This document shows, piece by piece, positions 5,732 through 10,545 of a stretch of DNA of 10,545 bases. The notes beneath the pieces are model-generated. The model worked only from the letters and a program-made list of their open reading frames with translations, was not told where the DNA came from and did no database searches. Each line of letters starts with the position of its first letter. The stretch's first letter is position 1. A program made the position numbers and the translations under genes. Source of the stretch: Clostridiales bacterium UBA4959 (GTDB lineage Bacteria; Bacillota; Clostridia; Oscillospirales; CAG-272); NCBI GenBank assembly GCA_002397345.1, contig DHAH01000048.1, forward strand, positions 4,177-14,721. The letters are read 5' to 3'.

Positions 5732-6958
5732 TTATTTATTTTTAATCTTCTCCCAATATTCGCTTGCGGCGCGCTCGGATTTGTTTTCGCCGTATTTGTA
5801 ATACTTCGCGCCCGAAAGGTCGTCGGGCAGATACTGCTGCTCAACATAATGGTTCGGGTAATCGTGCGGGTATTTGTAATTCTGGAACTGGTGCGACGGG
5901 CGCATGTGGTCGGGCACAGCCTGACCCCTGCCCGCCGCAATGTCGGCGGCTGCCGCTCCGTAGGCGGCGCAGGCGGAGTTGGATTTAGGCGACGTCGCCA
6001 TGAGGATCGCGGCGTGCGAGAGGGGAATCACCGCTTCGGGCATACCCAGCTCGCGCGCGCTTTCCACACAGGCGCGCACAATCTGCGCGGCGGCGGAATA
6101 GGCAAGCCCCACATCTTCGCTCGCTATAACCTGAAGCCTGCGGCACGCACCGATCAGATCGCCGCCCTCGAGTATTTTGGCAAGGTAGAACACAGCGGCG
6201 TCGGGGTCGGAGCCGCGTATCGATTTTTGCAGCGCCGACAATAGATCGTAATGCACGTTGCCCGCGCGGTCGAAATTGCCGATAACCTTGGGCGTCATGG
6301 CTTCGATACCCTCGCGCTCAAGCGTTTCGCCCGAGGTGTAAAATGCGTTCTCGAGCAGGTTCAGCGCCCGTCTGGCGTCGCCCGCGCCGCACGCGGCGAT
6401 GTAGTTTATCACCTCATCATCGGCGGTTTTCGTTAAGCCGGAAGTTTCGCACAGATATGCAAGCGCCCTTCGCAGTGCTACGGCAATGTCGCTCTGCGAC
6501 AGAGGTCGGAACTCGAACACCGCCGAGCGGCTGATTATAGCGTTGTAGACGTAGATATACGGGTTCTCGGTCGTCGACGCGATCAGCGTGATGCGCCCGT
6601 CCTCCATATATTCGAGCAGCGACTGCTGCTGCTTTTTATTAAAATACTGGATTTCATCAAGATACAGCATCGTGCCGTTGCTGCCGAACAGGCTGTCGGT
6701 GTCCGCGATCACAGCTTTCACATCCGCAAGCGACGCGGAGGTTGCGTTTAGCCTGTGCAGGTTCATATTAGCTTCGCGCGCGACTATCTCGGCGACGGTA
6801 GTCTTGCCCGTACCGGGCGGGCCGAAGAAGATCATATTGGTAAAATGACCCTGCGCTGCCATACGGCGCAGCGCACCCCCTTCGCCGACAAGCTGGCGCT
6901 GACCGACAACGTCGTCAAATCGCTCTGGGCGGACTCTGTCCGCAAGCGGTCTTGGCAT
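5732..6958 (-). CDS. rarA: Replication-associated recombination protein A (AAA+ ATPase)
   Basis: RarA (also called MgsA) is a cytoplasmic AAA+ ATPase related to clamp loaders and RuvB. It acts at stalled replication forks and interacts with SSB and single-strand gaps. The 408 residues are close to the family length. Motifs in order: VRPERFDDVVGQ (9-20); Walker A GPPGTGKT (46-53); Walker B LYLDE with D101/E102; sensor 1 STTEN (128-132); arginine finger SRS with R144; sensor 2 GDARRALN (193-200). The MgsA C-terminal tetramerisation region ends in the conserved YKYPHDYPNHYVEQQYLPDD (361-380) and YKYGENKSE. The start is set by GGGGGAG (minus strand of 6965-6971) six bases before the ATG. It lies tail-to-tail with the xre gene and downstream of the trigger-factor-like gene, separated from the latter by a hairpin. 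Confidence 0.97.
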   Translation of the reverse strand: MPRPLADRVRPERFDDVVGQRQLVGEGGALRRMAAQGHFTNMIFFGPPGTGKTTVAEIVAREANMNLHRLNATSASLADVKAVIADTDSLFGSNGTMLYLDEIQYFNKKQQQSLLEYMEDGRITLIASTTENPYIYVYNAIISRSAVFEFRPLSQSDIAVALRRALAYLCETSGLTKTADDEVINYIAACGAGDARRALNLLENAFYTSGETLEREGIEAMTPKVIGNFDRAGNVHYDLLSALQKSIRGSDPDAAVFYLAKILEGGDLIGACRRLQVIASEDVGLAYSAAAQIVRACVESARELGMPEAVIPLSHAAILMATSPKSNSACAAYGAAAADIAAGRGQAVPDHMRPSHQFQNYKYPHDYPNHYVEQQYLPDDLSGAKYYKYGENKSERAASEYWEKIKNK

Positions 6959-6984
6959 ACTATACTCCCCCTCTGATTACATTA

Positions 6985-7006
6985 GGGGGCTTTTTTAAAA
7001 GCCCCC
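6985..7006. terminator. Hairpin between the trigger-factor-like gene and rarA
   Basis: GGGGGCTTTT (6985-6994) is inverted at AAAAGCCCCC (6997-7006). It is in the 71-base gap between the two minus-strand genes, just after the stop of the upstream gene. The T and A runs lie inside, toward the loop, and no T run follows on either strand, so it is not a standard intrinsic terminator. It may partly terminate transcription or protect the 3' end. Confidence 0.45.
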
Positions 7007-7029
7007 CCAAACTCCGATATTATAAACCG

Positions 7030-8121
7030 TCAGCCGATATTCGCGTTTTCCAAAATTAATGTCATTATCTTTTCAAACAGCATTGACTGGCGGATCAGGC
7101 TTGTCCCGTAATGCGTTTCAAACGCTTCGGGTGACTCGAAGTCGTATTTAGCCGCCAATTCCACAAGCCCGTTTTCATACTCCTCATCGGAAACAGTAAT
7201 ATTTTCGTTTTTAACGATATAATTCATTACCATCTGCTCGGCTACATTGTTTTGCGCGAGTGAAAGCGCCTCGGCTCTATAATCTTCCATGGTTTTATTC
7301 AGATATTGCGAAACATATTCTTCAAGCGTCAGCTTGGAGTCGATCTGCTTGGCAATATCGGTATAATTGCTGTCAATCGCTTTTACCGCGGCATCGACTT
7401 CTTCTTTGGGATATTTTATCACCTCGGAGCTGTCCATAACCGCCGACCAGGCGTCGATTTTCTTTTGCATCTCGGCGTCATCGGCTTTTTCCGCGGCCAA
7501 CTGTTCGCGCAGCTCCGCTTTATACTGCTCGACTGTGCTGTCGGTACCTGTGATTTTTGCCACAAGCTCGTCCGTCAGCTCGGGGGTAACGACGCGATAG
7601 ATTTTTTTTACGGTGATTTCGATTGTGATCGATTTGCCGTTATAAAAATCTTCGTTATCGATAAAATTATTCTTATAATATTCGGGGAAGGTGGCGTCTA
7701 CTTTATAAATATCGCCGGCTCTGTGACCCGTAAGCGACTTTTCCACACCGTCAAGCGCGGTTAAAAATATGCCCGATCCGATATGTACAGAGGTATCGCT
7801 GCCCGTGAAATTGGAATCGGCGACATTGTCGATCGTCGATACATAATCAATTTTCGCAAAATCACCGATCTCGGCGGCGCGGTCGGCGATTTCTTCCTCA
7901 TATCTAAACGGCATCGATATTTCGTCGATTTTAGACTGCAGGTCGGCGTCGGTGACCTCGTTCGATTTCAGCGTTATGTTGATGCCTTTATAATTGCCGA
8001 CTTTGATATATTGGCTCAGGTCGGTTTTTTCATAACCGTCCCATTTCGTGGCGCAGGACGAAATCGCGGCGCCGGTTATTAATACAGCACAGGCAAGCGC
8101 GCAGATGCGTGAAAACTTCAT
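7030..8121 (-). CDS. Trigger-factor-like peptidyl-prolyl isomerase lipoprotein
   Basis: A predicted extracytoplasmic, membrane-anchored foldase of 363 residues. The N-terminus is a lipoprotein signal (MKFSR, hydrophobic core, lipobox AISSC with Cys23), in place of the ribosome-binding domain of true trigger factor. Residues about 85-178 fit an FKBP-type PPIase domain in trigger-factor style (AEIGDFAKIDYVSTID, GSGIFLTALDGVEKSLTGHRAGD, KSITIEITVKKIYRVVTPELTDELV). Residues about 179-357 are the helical trigger-factor C-terminal domain (TVEQYKAELREQL, EEYVSQYLNKTMEDYRAEA, QMVMNYIVKNENITVSDEEY). The likely role is folding secreted proteins at the cell surface, analogous to PrsA. Catalysis is inferred from the fold, not shown. 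The ribosome site GAGAGG (minus strand of 8131-8136) is nine bases from the ATG. It diverges from the M24 peptidase gene. Confidence 0.9.
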   Translation of the reverse strand: MKFSRICALACAVLITGAAISSCATKWDGYEKTDLSQYIKVGNYKGINITLKSNEVTDADLQSKIDEISMPFRYEEEIADRAAEIGDFAKIDYVSTIDNVADSNFTGSDTSVHIGSGIFLTALDGVEKSLTGHRAGDIYKVDATFPEYYKNNFIDNEDFYNGKSITIEITVKKIYRVVTPELTDELVAKITGTDSTVEQYKAELREQLAAEKADDAEMQKKIDAWSAVMDSSEVIKYPKEEVDAAVKAIDSNYTDIAKQIDSKLTLEEYVSQYLNKTMEDYRAEALSLAQNNVAEQMVMNYIVKNENITVSDEEYENGLVELAAKYDFESPEAFETHYGTSLIRQSMLFEKIMTLILENANIG

Positions 8122-8152
8122 TATTGAAACCTCTCGGAAATAACAACATATA

Positions 8153-8193
8153 CCTGATATTTATATCATAATCAGGCATTGATTTAAAGTCGA
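8153..8193 (-). promoter_or_regulatory. Promoter of the trigger-factor-like gene, overlapped by an inverted repeat
   Basis: On the minus strand TCGACT (8188-8193, four of six consensus bases) is followed after 17 bases by TATGAT (8165-8170, five of six). The predicted start is near 8158, about 37 bases before the ATG. An inverted repeat with arms CCTGAT (8153-8158) and ATCAGG (8171-8176) frames the -10 box and the start, so a repressor site is possible. Confidence 0.5.
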
Positions 8194-8290
8194 AAAATAT
8201 TAATTTACAAAACGGATACAAATCAACCATATAAAAAAGATAAAATATTCGTGTTAAATATCGTAATATCAAACGAAAGGTTATTTTGCT

Positions 8291-9358
8291 ATGGATATAA
8301 TCAAAGACCGGCTTACGAAACTGCGTGCGAGTATGAAATGCGACGCCGTAATACTTGCGTCCGGGATTGCGAGCCGATATATGACCGATTTCGATTTTTC
8401 CGACGGTTATGTGCTTATAACGGCGGACGACGCGTATCTCCTGACCGATTTCCGCTATATCGAAGCGGCGAAAAAAGCCGTGTGCACGGAATATAAAGTG
8501 TTGATGTTCGAGGGCAGCCGTGCCTCGCAGATCAGCTCGATACTCGCCGAAGCGCATGTGACGGCGCTGGGCTATGAGGACCGCGCTCTGACGTGCTCGC
8601 ATCTTGAGGGGCTGAAACGCGATTTCCCGCTGCTGCGTTTTGAACCCGTCGGCACGATAATAGACGATATGCGCGAATATAAAGACGAGACCGAGCTGGC
8701 GCGCATCGAGGCGGCGCAGCGTATCGCCGAGGCGGCGCTGGAATATACGCTGGGACATATCACGCGTGGCATGACCGAGCGCGAGGTCGCGCTGGAGCTG
8801 GAATATCAAATGCGCAAGCGCGGTTCGGAGGGTGTTGCGTTCGATACCATAGCGGTGTCGGGGACAGCCTCCGCTCTGCCGCATGGCGTTCCCCGCGATG
8901 TAAAGCTTGAGCAGGGATTTTTGACGCTCGACTTCGGCGCGGTAGTCGGCGGATACCGTTCGGATATGACGCGCACCGTAGTGGTGGGCAGCGTCACGCC
9001 GGAGATGAAAAAAGTTTATGACACGGTGCTTGCGGCTCAATCGGCAGCGCTTGAAGCGATTGAATGCGGAAAAACAGGTGTTGAGATCGACAAGATTGCC
9101 CGCGACATCATCGACAACGCGGGTTATAAGGGCTGCTTCGGACACGGGCTGGGTCATGGCGTCGGGCTGGAGATCCACGAGGGGCCGCGCGTATCGAAGG
9201 CGGGAGAAAAAAAGCTGGCGCCGGGTCATGTCGTGACCGTCGAGCCGGGTATTTATCTCGAGGGTAAATTCGGGGTGCGCATCGAGGATATGGTCGCGCT
9301 CCGCGAGGACGGTGCGGTCAATCTCACACGCGCGCCGAAAGAGCTTATTATTATATAA
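8291..9358 (+). CDS. M24-family Xaa-Pro peptidase (aminopeptidase P / prolidase type)
   Basis: A cytoplasmic metallopeptidase that removes residues next to proline in peptides. The 355 residues consist of an N-terminal creatinase-like domain (about 1-128) and a C-terminal pita-bread catalytic domain. All five dinuclear metal ligands are seen: D214 (LTLDFG), D225 (RSDMTRT), H289 (GHGLGHGVG), E318 (TVEPGIY) and E332 (VRIEDMV). Supporting histidines are H198 (LPHG), H285 and H296 (EIHEG). Length and layout match the short firmicute Xaa-Pro peptidases such as YqhT, rather than the longer E. coli PepP. Aminopeptidase and dipeptidase activity cannot be told apart here, so no symbol is given. GAAAGG (8275-8280) precedes the ATG by 10 bases. 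yqeG follows after eight bases. Confidence 0.94.
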   Translation: MDIIKDRLTKLRASMKCDAVILASGIASRYMTDFDFSDGYVLITADDAYLLTDFRYIEAAKKAVCTEYKVLMFEGSRASQISSILAEAHVTALGYEDRALTCSHLEGLKRDFPLLRFEPVGTIIDDMREYKDETELARIEAAQRIAEAALEYTLGHITRGMTEREVALELEYQMRKRGSEGVAFDTIAVSGTASALPHGVPRDVKLEQGFLTLDFGAVVGGYRSDMTRTVVVGSVTPEMKKVYDTVLAAQSAALEAIECGKTGVEIDKIARDIIDNAGYKGCFGHGLGHGVGLEIHEGPRVSKAGEKKLAPGHVVTVEPGIYLEGKFGVRIEDMVALREDGAVNLTRAPKELIII

Positions 9359-9366
9359 GGAACGCG

Positions 9367-9879
9367 ATGAAAAACGGTTTGCTTGGAAAATATCTTCTGC
9401 CCGATTACTATTTCCGCGATTACAGCGAAGTTACGCCCGAATTTTTACACTCAATAGGTATGCGCGCGGTGATCGCCGATATTGACAACACGCTTGTCAC
9501 CTATGACGATCCCGCGCCGACCGTGGATGTGCTTAAATGGCTTGACGCGTTGCGCAGCGCGGAGATTCAGGTTGCATTTGTTTCCAATAACAATCGCGAA
9601 CGTGTCGAGCGCTTTTGTAAGGGGCTGGACTATTTTTATTCGTATAACAGCGGCAAACCGTCGGTTAAGGCATATAAACGCGCGGCGCAGACGCTTGGGG
9701 CAGCTCTCGGAGAATGCGCGGTGATAGGCGACCAGATTTTCACCGATATTATCGCGGCAAAACGGTTGGGCATGAAAGGTATAATTGTCAAACCGATAAA
9801 GGACAAGCTGACACCGCTGTTCAAATTGAAACGTGCCGGAGAGCGGCTGATTTATAAAATTTATAAAATTAAATTCTAA
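9367..9879 (+). CDS. yqeG: YqeG-family HAD phosphatase
   Basis: A 170-residue HAD-superfamily hydrolase of HAD-IIIA type. Motif I is DIDNT (D38, D40, T42), supplying the nucleophile and general acid. Motif II is FVSNN with S73, motif III is GKPS with K97, and motif IV is VIGDQIFTD with D122 and D127. The start LLPDYYFRDYSEVTPEFL and the GKPS/GDQxxTDI pairs are the YqeG family pattern. Its substrate is not firmly known to me; it is often assigned as a phosphatase of phosphatidylglycerol-phosphate type in plants and cyanobacteria. The ribosome site AAGGA overlaps the stop codon of the preceding peptidase gene, so the two are probably one operon. The C-terminal IYKIYK comes from a 9-base tandem duplication (9850-9867). 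Confidence 0.93.
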   Translation: MKNGLLGKYLLPDYYFRDYSEVTPEFLHSIGMRAVIADIDNTLVTYDDPAPTVDVLKWLDALRSAEIQVAFVSNNNRERVERFCKGLDYFYSYNSGKPSVKAYKRAAQTLGAALGECAVIGDQIFTDIIAAKRLGMKGIIVKPIKDKLTPLFKLKRAGERLIYKIYKIKF

Positions 9880-9880
9880 T

Positions 9881-9942
9881 GTAGGGCGGGGGCTTGCCCC
9901 CGCCGATATTGGACGATTACGGCGGAGATAAACTCCCGCCCT
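9881..9942 (+). repeat. Two-hairpin intergenic repeat, copy C
   Basis: The element begins GTAGGGCG one base after the yqeG stop, exactly as copy A does after its gene. Hairpin 1 has arms GGCGGGGG (9885-9892) and CCCCCGCC (9897-9904) with loop CTTG. A 16-base linker follows. Hairpin 2 pairs GGCGGAG (9921-9927) with CTCCCGCC (9933-9940) with one bulged C. The end CGCCCT (9937-9942) is inverted to the AGGGCG start. TTTTT (9946-9950) follows hairpin 2, so this copy could also work as a terminator. Confidence 0.75.
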
Positions 9943-9962
9943 GCATTTTTACGGAGGTACAT

Positions 9963-10545
9963 ATGCCGGCACTATTCGGACCGGGCGGCAACTCGGACAG
10001 CTTCGCCGCAGAGGGCTACAAACACACATTCGAGGCGCCAAAATGGCTGTCAGAACGCGGACTGGGCGCGTATGAATATCAAGGGGGCAACGGTATTTTC
10101 GGCTCGGACGAAACCTTTTCCAAAATCGGCAGGGAAGCGAAAAAATACGGTATTGCCATGTCGCTGCACGCGCCGTATTACATCAGCCTGTCGGGTATCG
10201 AGCCTGACAAGCGGCTGGCGAGTATCGGTTATATAAAAAAGAGCCTGCACGCTGCTTCGCTTATGGGCGCGGATATCATTGTCATCCACTGCGGCAGCGC
10301 GGCGAAGATCAGCCGCGATGAAGCGATGCGGCTGGCGTCCGACACGCTGTGGAAAGCGCTGGAGGAAACAGACGGCGCCGAATATTGCGGTATCAAGCTC
10401 GGCATTGAAACGATGGGCAAGCGTAACCAGCTCGGCACACTTGACGAAGTGCTCGAATTGTGCGCGCTTGATGAAAGGCTCTGTCCCGTCGTCGATTTCG
10501 GCCATATGTACGCGCGTGAGAACGGTTCGATCTTCGGGGAAGACG
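9963..10545 (+). CDS. Endonuclease IV-family TIM-barrel protein, 3' end cut off by the window
   Basis: The frame opens with ATG at 9963, with GGAGGT (9953-9958) four bases upstream, and runs off the window after 194 codons. The start FGPGGNSDSF, then EAPKWLSERGLGAYEYQ, and the barrel motifs place it in the xylose-isomerase-like / AP endonuclease 2 family. Residues aligning with the zinc ligands of E. coli Nfo are present: H69 (SLHAPYY), H109 (VIHCGS), E149 (GIETMGK), D178 and H181 (VVDFGHMYA). Nfo-type enzymes cut DNA at abasic sites in base-excision repair. The N-terminus differs from classic Nfo, which starts with GSHVS, so it belongs to a divergent clostridial/archaeal-type branch whose activity may differ. 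The remaining ligands should lie beyond the edge. Confidence 0.88.
   Translation, partial: MPALFGPGGNSDSFAAEGYKHTFEAPKWLSERGLGAYEYQGGNGIFGSDETFSKIGREAKKYGIAMSLHAPYYISLSGIEPDKRLASIGYIKKSLHAASLMGADIIVIHCGSAAKISRDEAMRLASDTLWKALEETDGAEYCGIKLGIETMGKRNQLGTLDEVLELCALDERLCPVVDFGHMYARENGSIFGED

Noticed and set aside
8030..9229. A 399-codon open frame on the minus strand, opposite the M24 peptidase and the start of the foldase gene
   Set aside because: It mirrors the codon bias of the real plus-strand peptidase, whose five metal ligands are all intact. It crosses an AT-rich promoter gap and shows no recognisable domain.
9850..9867. ATTTATAAA tandem duplication at the end of yqeG
   Set aside because: Two 9-base in-frame copies in the variable C-terminal tail; easily explained by slippage, with no sign of function.

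Overview
The window reads as ordinary chromosome from a moderately GC-rich member of the Clostridia (Bacillota). This rests on Gram-positive-style features: strong GGAGG-type ribosome sites, two lipobox proteins, YqeG, a DUF4349 protein, a MazEF pair of firmicute type and a consensus sigma-A promoter. Placement in a gut-type Oscillospirales or Christensenellales lineage is a guess. It has nine complete genes, two genes cut by the window edges (valS at the left, an endonuclease IV-like gene at the right), and no tRNA, rRNA, CRISPR array or insertion sequence that I can see.

Left block, plus strand (1-4096): the C-terminal 768 residues of valyl-tRNA synthetase, a DUF4349 lipoprotein with a C-terminal membrane segment, and an RsmC-type class I methyltransferase that ends at a clear intrinsic terminator. 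Translation and rRNA modification dominate, but the gaps hold hairpins, so a single operon is not certain.

Middle block (4098-5693): a more AT-rich segment. It carries a mazE-mazF toxin-antitoxin pair on the minus strand, diverging from an XRE/TPR-type regulator on the plus strand. The 229-base divergent gap holds a perfect consensus promoter for mazEF and several palindromes that look like operators. The toxin has His where MazF proteins normally have the conserved, catalytically important Arg of the GxRP motif. The block is bounded by the terminator on one side and a repeat-like hairpin on the other, and looks like an acquired cassette.

Right block: rarA (minus strand) and a secreted trigger-factor-like prolyl isomerase lipoprotein (minus strand). 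An M24 Xaa-Pro peptidase diverges from the latter and is followed closely by yqeG (HAD phosphatase). After a repeat element comes the start of an endonuclease IV-family TIM-barrel gene.

A small dispersed repeat family runs through the window. Two 62-base two-hairpin elements each begin exactly one base after a stop codon (3361 and 9881), and a probable single-hairpin derivative sits between convergent genes (5706-5727). I see no convincing new multi-gene system. The features most worth a second look are the altered MazF, the AATT-centred sites in the divergent region and the repeat elements.
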